Shown: piece by piece, positions 23,812-35,582 of the stretch
Numbering within the stretch: the first letter of the stretch is position 1
Layout of the letters: every line of letters begins with the position of its first letter
Program-made: the position numbers and the translations under genes
Assembly: GCA_958450365.1 (NCBI GenBank)
Contig: CAUEEP010000725.1
Span: forward strand, 830,501-894,500
From: Mesorhabditis belari
Taxonomy: Eukaryota; Nematoda; Chromadorea; Rhabditida; Rhabditidae
DNA: 64,000 bases
Direction of reading: 5' to 3'
Notes under the pieces: model-generated
What the model was told of the DNA's origin: nothing
Database searches by the model: none
Seen by the model: only the letters and a program-made list of their open reading frames with translations

Positions 23812-24260
23812 TCTACTATATATAAAAGGGAAATGTCTGTCCGTTTGTCTGCCTGTTCGTCTGGCTGTCTGTTCGTCTGTCTGTTCGTCTGGCTGTCTGC
23901 CCGTCTGTCTGCCCGTCCGTTTGTCTGTCCGCCCCTCTGTTTGTCTGTCTGTCTGTCTGTCTGTCCGTTTGTATGTCCGTCCGTCTGTTTGTCTGTCCCT
24001 CCCTCTGTCCGTCCGTTTGTCTGTCCGTCCGTCTGTTTGTCTGTCCCTCCCTTTGTCCGTCCGTTTGTCTGTCCGTTTGTCTGTCTGTTCTCAGCTCCCT
24101 ATGGGCCGATTTACATAATGTTCAGTTTATTAGGCCTAGAATTCTATGTAGTTCTGCATCTCACATTTCGTTTTTTAAAAGCCGTCACGACACAGCTGGG
24201 AGTCGAACCCGGATCGTGTGCGCCATAGGCAAGCACGTTGCCGATTGTGGCATGACAGGC
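23812..24260 (+). mobile_element. Helitron-like candidate, copy 2 (TATA start, CTGT array, tRNA-like block)
   Basis: Starts TCTACTATATATAAAAGGG, continues with about 260 bp of CTGT/CCGT microsatellite (23834-24092), then has a tRNA-like block on the opposite strand (24188-24258). The copy at 57663 has the same order. A start of TC plus an AT-rich TATAAAAG stretch is seen in known Helitrons, but no 3' hairpin with CTRR end was located. Confidence 0.45.
24188..24258 (-). pseudogene. tRNA-like sequence in the CTGT element
   Basis: The minus strand reads GGCAACGTGCTTGCCTATGG and CACGATCCGGGTTCGACTCC. The T-arm sequence GATCCGGGTTCGA is shared with the block at 57842, supporting one family. Confidence 0.5.
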
Positions 24261-25164
24261 TGGCACAAAAGCTGGCATGAACAGAAAAAGGCTAAAGTCA
24301 TGAACAGGGTTAGAACTGGAGCAAAGTCTAGTCAAGATTAGAGTCAGGGCTAGAACAAGTCGGATCAAAAGAACAGCTTCAGAGTTAGGCCAGGTTAAAA
24401 CCAGGCAAATCTGGTTTACAATAAGTAGGCCTGCTAGAGGTCATTCCTGATTTTGATCTAGTCTAGCCTGGATCTGGCCTAGTCGGGTTGTGAGACATAA
24501 CAAGATCTGGAGCTGTGTGAGGCCCAGCTCAGGTTATGGTAGATAGAATGAATCCTAAAGTAACTAAATTCTAAAGATAAAGCTAAAATACTTGAAGAAT
24601 CTCATTGAATAATACTTTTTGATTGAGGTGTTTATCTGAAATTCCTTCTAGAAGTTGAAAAGTGGAAGTTCCTTTTATAGAAAACCTTATACAAAGTCTG
24701 GGCTAGAGAAAGAAGCACGAAAACATCGGAAAGAAAAGAAAAAAAACACGTTGAGGTCAGAAAATAAGCTCTCAAGGCTTTCGCTGACTCTTTTCCTTTC
24801 AAAGGGCCAATCGGGGGAGTTTTTTTTTGGCGGAAAGCGCTCGAAAGGAGCTTTCTCGTCAACAACCTCAATGGTGAAAGAGAAAAAAGAGAGCTCCAGC
24901 TGGCCTTCCCATTTTTTTTCTTTTCACTTCCATCTTTGATGAGCTGTCTTAGGGTTTAACGCAAAAACAAAAGGTCTAACACATAAAAATGGTAAGAAAA
25001 TGATGAAATTGCTTAGTTTGATAAGCAGGGATTCAGATTAGAGCGATTTTTTCTTTTGATTTGAGTTTTTCTTTTGATTTAAGTTTCAAATCTAGGTTCA
25101 AATAAGACTTTAAAACTGTTTAGAAGCAGAGATTTGTCTTAAAAAGCTCTCAGAGCTCTCAAAT

Positions 25165-25262
25165 TAAGCTCTCAAATTAAACAGATAAACAGATAAATAG
25201 AGATTTACTTATAGAGATTTAGTTATAGAGATTTACTTATAAAGATTTACTTATAGAGATTT
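25165..25262. repeat. 14-bp minisatellite (AGAGATTTACTTAT)
   Basis: About five units after AAACAGATAAACAGATAAATAG. No gene seen from 24260 to 26030. Confidence 0.75.
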
Positions 25263-26034
25263 CATAACTACAAAAACTAGTGATTAAAAATCTAGTGATG
25301 ATTCAACTCTTAGAAAACAAGCTCATTGGAATGTTTGAAAAAGTGAAAGAAGTGGAAAAAGTGGAGTTCAAAAAGAGTGGAAGAGCTTAAAGCGGGAGTC
25401 CATTTGGTCTTTGTCAGCTCTTTCGCATGTTGACGAGCAAGCTGGGTCCTTTCACGTGACCCTTTTCTTTTCACATCAACTGTTCTCAACTCTTTTCCCT
25501 TTTTTTTCTTTTTCCATGTTTGCACAGCTACTCAAAAATCCTCAGAACTTTTCTTTTCTCAATTTTTTTGCGAAAAAAAGTGTTCCATTGCCAAACTGTT
25601 CACGTTTTCGCAGCTGTTAGCTAGCTTTTTGATGAAGAAAAATGAAAAAATGATGATCACAGATTGAAAAATAGGTGAAAAAACGAAAATGCAAACTTGG
25701 GGATTTTGGAAATAAAAGAAGACAGCTGTCAAAAAGGGAAAGTGTTTTCGTTTTTCAGGGTCAATTTTTTGTTTGACTTTCAATCCACCCACACATCACT
25801 TTTTTTCGAAAAATATTGAATCTTTGCAAAAACCAAACAAATCATTTTGAGAGTGAGAGTTTTGAAGGATGATGAAATTCTTGAAATTGAGAGCAAGACG
25901 AGCTTAGCAAAGCTTGCAGACTCTGTAGAATCTTGTTGCATCTCAGAATGAAAGTATTCATACTAAAGCTTGAGTTCGGCTGATCAAGTGTAAACTAGAT
26001 CAGGTAGGGTCAAAGCTTGACTAGAAACTAGATC

Positions 26035-26190
26035 TTGCCATGTTTCAGGTCTTGTTTCAGATCTTGTTTCAGGTCTTGGTCCAGGTCTTGTTTTAGGTCT
26101 TGGTCCAAGTCTTGTTTTAGGTCCTGGCCCAGGTCCTGTTTTAGGTCTTGGCCCAGGTATTGTTTCAGGTTCTGCCTTGCCCAGGTCAGT
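26035..26190. repeat. GGTCTTGTTTCAG minisatellite
   Basis: About eleven units of 12-13 bp with CAGGTCTTGG variants. The RSCFRSW frames are by-products. Confidence 0.8.
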
Positions 26191-27318
26191 TCTTTATCCA
26201 GACATCAACCGAGTCCTGGCTTGGCTGCAAGCCTGGCTCCAAAAGCTCATCGAATTTCTTCGATTCCAGATTTGATTCCAAATTCGGATTCCTCATATCC
26301 GATTTTATAAAGTGCAGATGTCCAGACAAAAGTTCACAAAAGTTCGTGCCTTTCCCTTAAACTTGGCAATGCTTTGTTAAGCCAGGCCTGATTCTGAGTC
26401 TGAGTCTGAGGCAAGTCTTTTTTAGTCATAAAACCGACTTGATAAACCCGTAGTTTTTTTTTTCTGATGACTAACTCTTTTCTTTCCAATGACTTGCTCT
26501 CTTTCTTTTCTCGATTTTTAAGAGCAAATTTTTCTTTTATAAACAGAGGGAATAGTCATATTTACTTGAAGCGAACCTTTTCCCATTCATTACTTCGGTA
26601 TTTGGTGAGTTAAAAATAGATTTCGAAAGAGAATTCAGCTGGGAATGTTAATTAATGTTAATTCTTTACCTTTTTTTCTCATTAAACAATGAGAAAAGAA
26701 GGTAAAGATCATTAAACAATGAGAAAAGAAAGTAAAGAACGTAAAGGGAGCAGTTTTGATGGCAACAACGATTGAAAATCGGTTTAAACTTGAAAAATCT
26801 AAAAAGCCGCCTGAGATTTGATAGAGTAAAATTAGGTTTGAAACGAAAAAATTGTAAAAAAAAGTATAGTTAAGCTTGAAACGATATAATTTTCAGTAAA
26901 GTAACTTTAACTTTAACTAGGACTTAACTTTAACTTGTGGCTGGACTTAACTTAACCCTAGCAATCGCAAGCTTTCGACAGGATGATCAAGAATTACCGG
27001 AACACATAAAAGGCTTGGCTTTTAACCAAATATGCAACCCCATCTCGAAAAGTTAACTTAAATATCTTTATCGGCATTCAGGCAGGCCTGCAAACGTTTG
27101 GGAAACACGTTGACCGTAAAACAGGTAAGCAAAAAGTGAAATGAGGCTCATAACAGAATACGATTCTTGTTGCAGTAATTCTTGGTCACTCTATAGAACA
27201 TCTGATTCTTCAATTTACTCAAAAACCTCAGTGCAGTATGCCAAAAAGCTTTCATTTATCAAAATTCAAGTACAGGTGGACTTATTTCGTCTTTAGTATT
27301 GATTCGTATTCATTTTAT

Positions 27319-27426
27319 TTAGTAAAACCAACCCTCTGCAGGACGTTCACTCGTTTGTGTTGTCGGTAATCGACAAGCTCTCGTATAATTGGGCACGTCG
27401 GAGACAACAAGACTGCTTGTTCCGAT
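27319..27426 (-). CDS. Possible terminal exon, unknown gene
   Basis: A good acceptor (TTGATTTCAG) opens 36 codons ending TAC TAA, directly followed by AAATAAA, a plausible polyadenylation signal. In phase 0 it could be joined to the donor at 31024. A second frame (containing SEQAVLLSPTCPIIREL) is also open to its own stop, so the true frame is undecided. It competes with the exon at 29902-30048 as the 3' end of the minus-strand gene. No family was recognised in either frame. Confidence 0.35.
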   Translation of the reverse strand: MGTSSLVVSDVPNYTRACRLPTTQTSERPAEGWFY

Positions 27427-27920
27427 CTGAAATCAAAATTTTTAGAAAAAGAAAAGTTCCATGGGTTTTTAATGACAAGTTTTTTTAGAAAACTCAAATT
27501 TAAAAATGTTTGACATGATAAAAAGTGAATGGCCGACTTCTCTTAGTGCTGGGAAAAGAAAAAGACAGAGTAAGAGTCAAAGAAAAAGTAAAATCTATTT
27601 AGAGACGCCCACGATGCACAGTTGGAAGTCCAAGGGGAAAAAGAAAGGGAAAAAAGGTTTCACTTCTCATTTTTTCTATAGTTTTTAAAGAAATCAAGGT
27701 AATTGTTAGATTTTCGCGAATTTCCATACATTAATTTAAATTTTGATTGATTGATTGATTGATTAAAGTGCGTAGATCAAAACCTTTGCTCAAAAGCAAA
27801 AATCAAAATAAGAACTTTGATTCTTGTGTTTTTATCCAAATTACAATTACAATTACAACTACAATCCAATTAGAAATCTTATAATAAACTGTCTTGTGCA
27901 AGTTAAATGTAGTAAAATAT

Positions 27921-28956
27921 ATGTCGTAGCCGATTATGAATGAAATTTTTTGGCAAATCTTTCTAGTAGAGCAACCCTTGAATGTATGAGGACAATATTA
28001 TATCATCTTGTAGCGAATTCAATTCTGCGTCGATTGGTACCAAATTTGTGAGTTTAGGTTAAAAATTGCCGGCGCTAGATCGTTTGATTCAAAAACCGCG
28101 CAACCCCAGGAGCCGATTATGAATGAGTTGGTCTAGAAGCGTCCAACCATCAAGTATTTGGTATCATTCAACGCAGAATTATTAATAATTGTGTTAAATT
28201 TCTAAAATTATTGGGTTGGGGACTATGACTCGGCGCCGAAAATCAAAAAAATGTCTAAAACTTCTATTCGACTTCGTCAAATAATATGCGTTTGATATCA
28301 GTAGAATGGTTAACTAATTCTCTACAAAACGACATTTAAAAGAAAATTCAAACAGCGCCTCCGCTTAAGAAAAAGCCATTTTTTCACAAAAACTACAAAC
28401 TGTCATCTAGAAAAAACCATTGGTGGGATCTTCCTGCAAATTTGGCAACTTAAGTAATTCAATGTGCTCTATCTTTTTTATATAAACACCAAAGAAGGTT
28501 TATGTGAAAGAAACTGTTCAAATGATGAGTCGGACTCTTTGCCATTTTGACTAGCTGTGTTTGGGAGTCCATAAACTCCACGAAAGAAAAGCTTTGTGGA
28601 ATCTCTCAAAAGTGATTTTGTAGAGAAATAGTGGATCCTTTTGATGAAACCAAACGTATATTTAAAGAAGGCTTTATGTGTGCAAAAAGTCCCTTTAAAG
28701 TTTGGCGCCGAGTCATAGTCCCCAACCCAATAGAAAGATTTGATAAAAAGAAAAAATTTAGAGCAAAAAAACTGTTTGTTCAAGAGGAAACTTTGAGGCC
28801 CCATAATTTTTTTTCTTTTTATCCAATCTTTCTAATTTTAAAAATTTAACATAATTATTAATGATTCTGCGTTGAATGATACCAAATACTTGATGGTTGG
28901 AAGCGTCCGGACCAGCTCATTCATAATCGGCTGAAATTCATAATCGGTTACGACAT
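27921..28956. mobile_element. 1.04-kb foldback element (ATGTCGTAGCCGATTATGAAT ends)
   Basis: The left end ATGTCGTAGCCGATTATGAA is mirrored by TTCATAATCGGTTACGACAT at the right. Inner inverted blocks include CAACGCAGAATTATTAATAA and GACTATGACTCGGCGCC with their complements near 28870 and 28700. No transposase frame is present. Shorter relatives (GTCGTAGCCG, CGTAATCGGCT) occur at about 56905-56960 and 57390-57530, and the 28318-28480 part matches 2330-2490. Confidence 0.7.
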
Positions 28957-29147
28957 ATAAATAAATTAGCGTTAAATTAGCGTTTCTTTTCCTTTCTACG
29001 CTTTCATAAAATTCGTTAAATATTCAAAAAATTAAAAGGGCTTGACAAATCAAGCTGAAATTTTAGTTATAATCAGAACTTTTTAAGCTTTATCTTGTCT
29101 TTTAAGCTTTTTAAGCTTTATAGATTTCTTTGGAGCAAAAATAGAGC

Positions 29148-29200
29148 TAAATAAGGCCAAATTAAGGCCAAATTAAGGCCAAATTAAGGCCAAATGAAAG
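29148..29200. repeat. 11-bp tandem repeat (AATTAAGGCCA)
   Basis: Four to five units of AATTAAGGCCA. Confidence 0.75.
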
Positions 29201-29901
29201 CCAAAATTGATCACAAAAATTTGAGCATAGTGAAGCCGGCTCTATTTTTGTGAAGCCGGCTCAGTCGCTCATCGCATTTTTCTTTTTCTTTGACACAAAA
29301 ACAAAGAGATTGAGCTGTAAATTGGTACCCAGGGGTTTTCGGGGTCGGGGAATCGACTGGAGCTATTCATTTTATTAAAGCAACCAAAAAAGCTGGGATT
29401 TATTGAGTTGAGTACTATATGTTGGTGATGGCCTTTCCATTTTTCGCTGTAGAAACAATTAAAGCAAATTTCGTTACGGTTTCAGCAAATCGAAGTTGTT
29501 CATTGTTTTATTTTACATCTTTTTGAATAAATTTGGATTCATTTTGAGGAATATTTGAGCAAAAATGCGTTAAATGATTAAAAAATGAAAAGGGCTTGGC
29601 AAATTAAGCTGAAACTTTAGTTATAATCGTAAATTTTTAAGCTTTATCTTGTCTTCTGACTTAAAAATAGATTTCTTTGACTAAAAGTGCTCAAATTGGG
29701 CTTTTTTGCTTTTGATTCCTCAACTTCTTGCTCTCTGAAAAACCAAAAAAAAACAAAAACATTTCCAAATCCGTTAAAAGCTACTTTTAAAAGATCAATA
29801 AAGCCTAAATGGTAAAAATGGTAAACAAAAGAAACTTTTCACTTTGCAATCAATAGTGTTTTGAAAGAAAATAACCTAAAAAGACTGCCAAAAGAGCAAA
29901 T

Positions 29902-32832
29902 TTACTCGAATTCCTTGCAAAAGCGAATCCATTCAGAACACTGTCCTTTCGTCGACTTAAACGCACTCTCCTCTAGCCTCAACTCTTCAATATTTATCTG
30001 TCTTATCTCTTCACTGGGAATTTTGCCGTCCCAACTCACAGAAATTCTCTATTTGAACAGCGAAAAACGTTTGCGGACCATGGCCAAATGCCTTTTTCTT
30101 TTTCTTGTCCACGGAAAGGTAAATAGTGAACGATTGACCCGTGGAAAAATCAACGAAAAAGTTGAAAGGAAATTGAAATGAAAAACTGACCGAGAAAGTT
30201 TTTGAAAGGGTTTTTGAAAGGGTTTTTGGGGGATTTGAAAATAACTTGGTTTAGTCTTGAACTTAAGCAAATAGACTAGTCAAAAAAAAGGCTTTTTGGG
30301 GGTTTTTCAATGAGTAACGGCGAATTGTAAACTCATCACTTTAGAGGTATATTGTTACCTTTTTATTTGGCTTTAAAAAGGATAGATTTTTAAATGATAG
30401 AAAGAAAGATTCAAACGATAGAGTACACATAAAAATAAAGACAAGAGTTGCCTTTTTTTTTCTTAGAAATTTGCAACCCTAAATCTCCATTGATTTAGGG
30501 TTGCAATTGATTGAATCCATGTAAAAAGCAAAAGGAAAATCACTGTATAAAAAGATCTCAAGATATTCTTTGTACGTTTGCGCAATCGTTCTCAATCTGG
30601 CATACCGCTCTAATATAAAAGGGGCTTTTTTAAAAGCTTTTTTGTCAAAAGTAAACGAGAAGAAGCGGTCAGCGACTGAGCCATTTTTCGGCATTAAAAC
30701 TATGAGATTAATTTTTCCCCTAAATTCTATATTATTCTACAAAACCCAGAGAATTGAATTAGGTAGACATTTTGTAAAGTTTTTCAAATAAAATTTAAAT
30801 CTAAACGTGATAAATGAAGGCCCGATGTGCAATGCTTTGTTTGTAAACAACAAGGGGAATTCTGAGACAAAATAAAAAGCCGAACAGACAACAAAAAATT
30901 TTCAATTAGAAGGTGCAAAATGTTTTCATTAAGGGAAAATGAGAAAAGAGTTTCTGTTTCAAAGAAAATTCTGTGCTTTGATTGCTAAAATGCTAAAATG
31001 CTAAAATTTGATATAAAACTCACCCTTCCATCGACAGCTAATCGAAAAACCGGCCAATGAGCTCTCGGGTGTCGCTCTTCGGTACGCGGTGGCTCGATTT
31101 CTAGAAAAAAAAAACGATTTTGATTGATAATTTTTGATCAATCTTTATGCTTTGAGAAATTTTCATAAGAAAAACTTTACCAATCGACGTGTGATCATCA
31201 TTCATTACAGCTGCGACAAATTGTGGGCCGACCATCGTGAAAGAAGGGATCCCTTCTTTGAATTTGTGCTCCAAACCGGCTGCGATTATCTGTAAAACAG
31301 AATTTTGAGCTTTATCATGCATTTAAATCAAATAATAGACGCAAGTTGCATTTTGTGGGGAATTTGAGATGCGCCGCGCCCTTTTCCCATTAGCAAACTT
31401 TGAGCTGAAATATCTTGATGTTCAATTGTCCAATTTAAATCTTCCTGATGTCATTAGACGTGCCAAGTCTTTCTCTGTCGATTCGTACAAAAACTATGTC
31501 AATTGAACAACCCAACACCAAGAGATTTGAGCTTAAAGTTAGATTGCCAATGGCGAAGGGGCTGGGCCATTGTGAGACCTTTTATACGCGCCCCGCCCCT
31601 TCGCCATTGGCAATCTAACTTTAAGCTCAAATTTCTTGGTGTTGAGGTGTTCAATTGACATAGTTTTTGTACCAATCGATAGAGAAAGACTTGGCGCATC
31701 CAATGATATCAAGAAGATTTAAATTGGACAATTAAACGCAAAGAAATTTGATTTCAAAGTTAGTTTGCCAATGGGAAAAGGGGTGGGGCGCGTATCAAAT
31801 GTCCGATAACCATCAACAATCATCTCAATCTTTCGTTTTTACGTTTACGCAATAAAAGGGGCGCGTATAAAAGGTCTCACAATGGCTCCGCTCCTTTTCC
31901 CATTGGCAATCTAACTTTAAGCTCAAATTTCTTGGTGTTGGGGTGTTCAATGTAAATAGATTTTGTATCAATCGACAGAGAAAGACTTGACGCATCTAAT
32001 GATACAAAGAATATCTAAATTGGACAATTGAACACCAAGATATTTCAGCTCAAAGTTTGCCAATGGGAAAAGGGCGCAGCGTGTCTCAAATGTCCGATAA
32101 CCGCATTTCAAAGTCTCACCTTTGCTCTCGCTCGTTCCGCGTCGTTTTGAAAGAATCTAAAATGGAGTTCATATCGTATATCGCTTTACTTAATCACCTT
32201 ATATCGCTTAATCGTTTCTTGCACGGCACCAAGTTCGCCCTCACAAGGAAATAGCAAATCGCTCTCACCGCAACATAGCCGATGAACATCCCAGCGATTA
32301 CTGAAGAAGATTCGAGATTTTTGTTTTTAATATTGCTCAAGTTCAAGCTGTGAACAACTTTAGCTCTGAAACTTTAGCTCCAATACAAAACTTTGAGCGC
32401 TTATAACTTTTGACAGAGTGTTCCATATCAGAAACGGAAAGCAGATTCGAAAACAGCGTGAAATTCTGTGTCAAATGGTTCATGTCATTTGATCACAACA
32501 CTCAGTTGGCATTGCTAGTTAGTCTGCTAACTACTTACTATACCATAATACCTAGCGACTACCTAGTTTTATACTTCTAGGTTGTATTTCTAGATTCTAA
32601 TCTAGATTCTAATCTAGGTTCTAATCGTTCTGGTGACCAGATAACAATAAAATATGAGTAAATTGAAACCAGGCACTCAAATTCTGATTGTTTCAGAGTT
32701 GACATCAACATTAGACAAGTTGATATCATTGAAAGTTGAAAAATTTGCATTGAAATGTTGAAAATTATAGTGAAATGTTTACCCGATAAAACGATCCATG
32801 TAATTTGAATTGAGACGCCGTGCATTGGCTTT
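29902..32832 (-). CDS. Minus-strand spliced gene of unknown function (partial model)
   Basis: Four exons agree in phase. They are 32783-32832 (acceptor CATTTCAG, donor GTAAAC), 31181-31289 (acceptor GTTTTACAG, donor GTAAAG), 31024-31100 (acceptor TTTTCTAG, donor GTGAGT) and 29902-30048 (acceptor TTCAAATAG, ending in a stop). The product includes KFKEGIPSFTMVGPQFVAAV, HPRAHWPVFRLAVDGR and, in the last exon, ISVSWDGKIPSEEI and SEWIRFCKEF. I do not recognise the family. No signal peptide or membrane segment is seen. An upstream exon may lie at 40279-40322, which fits in phase but would need a 7.4-kb intron full of transposons. The last exon is uncertain because 27319-27426 also fits. Confidence 0.5.
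31365..32110. repeat. Dispersed repeat family C, cluster 4 (intronic)
   Basis: Three units with CGCGCCCCGCCCCTTCGCC and GGCGCGTATCAAATGTCCG edges and AGAGAAAGACTTGRCGCATC cores. It lies between two exons of the minus-strand gene. Confidence 0.75.
32310..32520. repeat. Dispersed repeat F, copy 1
   Basis: CTTTGAGCGCTTATAACTTT, GACAGAGTGTTCCATA and TCAAATGG...TGATCACA recur as reverse complements at about 59430-59580. Neither copy has an ORF. Confidence 0.6.
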
Positions 32833-33521
32833 CTGAAATGAAAAATTGGGAAAGTTTTTTTCAAAAAGAATTTCTACCCAGTATTCGTCACCAACCACAT
32901 CATTTCATGATCAGAAAAATACAGTTTGAAAGATAAAAATAAAAGATTTTAGTCTCAATCTAAGGACCCAACTGTTCGAATCATTTAAAGAAATGAAAAA
33001 AGAAGAAAGAGATCAGCTGGGATGAGCTTATTTTCTTTTTCGAGGTTAAAGGGGAAATCCGGGGTCGGTGAAAAAGGATTTTTGGGGAAAAGTCGAGAGA
33101 TTTCTCTTGACTTTTCCCATTCCATGTCCTCGACAGCTGTGTGAGGTTGGCCTTAACCCTCTAAACTCTTTTTTTTCTACTCACATGGCTTTGATTTCTC
33201 TTTTGATTTGATGAAATCATCAACAAGCTCGTTTTTCGTGGTGTTTTTGATTGAGTTGGTGATGAGGGTGGGTTTTTCGATGTTGACTCTGGGGATTTTT
33301 GCAAGAGTTATCTAGAGATATTTGTCAGTAAGTTAGCAGTGCCAGTATTCGATTTACATCCAAGCATTGATGAAGAAATGGATGACTGGGGAAGATGCTA
33401 GATTATAATTATGGGGAAGATGCTTGCTCTGGGGAAGAGAACTGGGGAAGATGCTTGCTCTTCCTTTCTTTCTCTTCCTTTCTTTATCTTTCTTTCTTCC
33501 TATTTCTTCTTGGGTAAAGAA

Positions 33522-33590
33522 GCTATAGCTGAGTGGTAGAGCATCTATTTGGTAAGCACAAAGTCGAGAGTTCAATACCCCTTCGATTCC
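33522..33590 (+). pseudogene. tRNA-like sequence (GGT anticodon position)
   Basis: GCTATAGCTGAGTGGTAGAGC is a convincing D arm, TTTGGTAA sits at the anticodon and GAGAGTTCAATACCCC at the T arm. The stems are incomplete. A CTTTC tract lies immediately upstream. Confidence 0.5.
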
Positions 33591-33914
33591 AAATTCTTTC
33601 CTATTCATTACTTTACTTTATTATGGTATTTTGGAACATGATCTAGCTTTTACAATCTAAACTTGTTTGGGATTTTGAATTTTTAACCAAAATTGGTAGA
33701 TTTTAGGCATAAAAGCTTTTCAAAGTAAGAACTTTCAGCTCTACCTAAGTTCTTTAATTGATCGGGCTCTTTAATTGATCGGGTTCTTTAATTGATCAAA
33801 GCAAGTTCTTCAACTCTTCTTATCAACAAACTATGGGCAAAAAAGGATTCCAATCAAGTTTTAGTATAAGTCAAGAGAGAGTTCTGAAAGTTATGAAAGA
33901 TAAAAGGCCATTTA

Positions 33915-34435
33915 TTAGGTTGATGCAAAAGTCTTTTTCATTTTTTTCGTACTTCTTTTGAAAAATAACAAAGTCATCAATTAACCTATGGTTTGCTCTA
34001 AATGAAAAGTGTTTATTGTTCAATTTCCCATCTTTTTAGGTCAATTTGGGTTCACTTTCAAGCAAATTCGAGAGTGAAAATGGGTTTTTCATAAAAATCA
34101 ATAAAAACCTCTATAAAGAAGTTGGCTGAATCAATTTCTCTGAAAATCTGAAAAAATATCAAACTTTTTGTGCTCTATCTTTTATTTATTAACATCAAGA
34201 TTGGTTTCCTTAGCTAAAGCGTCTAAAATGCATCATCGAGCCGTCGCCTTTTTTGACTACCCGACTTCAGGCTCTCAAAAAAATCTAGACATAAGACATT
34301 TTAAACTCGTTTTAATGTCATTTTGCAGAAAAATAATTGGCCTTTCGAATGCAATAAACCGTTGTTCAATTGGTGCATTTGTTACTTTTTAACGGAAGTA
34401 CGAAAAAAATGAAAAAGACTTTTGCATCAACCTAA
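33915..34435 (+). mobile_element. mariner-type non-autonomous element, copy 1 (521 bp)
   Basis: Ends are TTAGGTTGATGCAAAAGTCT and its complement, with terminal inverted repeats continuing through TTTTTCATTTTTTTCGTACTTC and a TA duplication at 33913-33914 and 34436-34437. The termini match the mariner pattern TTAGGTTG.TGCAAAAGT. The interior has only a 74-codon frame without transposase motifs. Confidence 0.85.
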
Positions 34436-34624
34436 TAGTTAATAAATGAATAAAAAAGTCTCACTTTTGCTTGCTTGAATAGCTTTAGAATGTCACATAA
34501 GCATAAAGTCAAAAAGGTTTAGACGAAAAAGAAGCGCCAGAAATTCAAATTTTCGAGGGTGCACTACTATTTTTTCAACCCCCTCTCGGACCGCAATACT
34601 ATTAAAGAGGATTTCGGAATAAGA

Positions 34625-34886
34625 CCTAAGCCTAAACCTAAGCCTAAACCTAAGCCTAAACCTAAACCTAAGCCTAAACCTACGCCTAAACCTAAGCCTA
34701 AGCCTAAACCTAAGCCTAAGCCTAAGCCTAAGCCTAAACCTACGCCTAAACCTACGCCTAAGCCTAAACCTAAGCCTAAGCCTAAACCTACGTCTAAACC
34801 TAAGCCTAAGCCTAAACCTAAACCTAAGCCTAAGCCTAAGCCTAAACCTACGCCTAAACCTACGCCTAAACCTACGCCTGAGCCTA
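34625..34886 (-). repeat. Interstitial telomere repeats, block 1 (TTAGGC on minus)
   Basis: About 44 hexamers of GCCTAA with frequent ACCTAA and some GCCTAC on the plus strand. The right edge joins CTACTATTAGAGAGGATACGG, a terminus of MITE family A. The left flank (34555-34612) recurs inverted at 36323-36367. The KPKPKP frame is the repeat translated. Confidence 0.9.
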
Positions 34887-35582
34887 CTACTATTAGAGAG
34901 GATACGGTAGATATTATGTTAAATACTATTTTGATACCCTCATTATCCTTTTATCAGCAACTTTTCTCTAAACAAATCGATTAAATCGCTAAAAATAAAA
35001 AGTATTTTTAATTTTTGGTATTTTAAGGCAAATCTTGGCTTGATATGATCTAAATTCGCAAATAAATTCTCATTTATCGTAAATTCTTAAAAGAGAAAGA
35101 TGGAGAAAACAAAGCGAGGAGTTTTTCTGAAAGTTTGGCTGTACTCTTAGCTTTTTATATTCTATCTTTTTTCTATTTATATGAAAATAGGTTTCTGTAG
35201 AAGAAAAGGGTCAAATTGCATAGTCGAATCAATGTTAATTTTGAAAATTCCCTTTTTCTCTCTTCAAATTTCTCAAAACAAGCCCTTTTTTAAGGCACTG
35301 AGAAGGAAAAGACTTTTAAACCCCTTTAAACCATGAGTTTTATTGGTAAATGAGTTACCACCCTTAATGCTCCTTAGCAAACTTCACTCGGGCTTAAACA
35401 AACTTCACTTCCGATTCTTTGCTGAAATTAACGGTTCCTTGGCAGGGTATCTCCAGAATAACCAGAAAAAAGAAGGGTTTTTCAATAAAACAAACCGTTT
35501 GTGTTTTGATTGATTCACCGTTTCTAAAACAATCAATGAAGATAGCCTTATCATCACATTGTACTCAACCAAATACATAATA

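Noticed and set aside
27090..27133. Possible plus-strand exon (AGLQTFGKHVDRKT) between CATTCAG and GTAAGC
   Set aside because: Good splice sites but only 43 nt and no partner exon on the plus strand in either direction.
27315..27497. SH2-like reading of the minus-strand exon (PIIRELVDYRQHKR)
   Set aside because: The similarity to the end of an SH2 domain is weak, needs a frame that does not match the phase of the preceding exon, and no other SH2 motif is present.
34168..34392. 74-codon frame repeated at 35626-35850
   Set aside because: Identical position inside two mariner-type elements; no transposase motif. Conservation reflects recent element identity, not selection.
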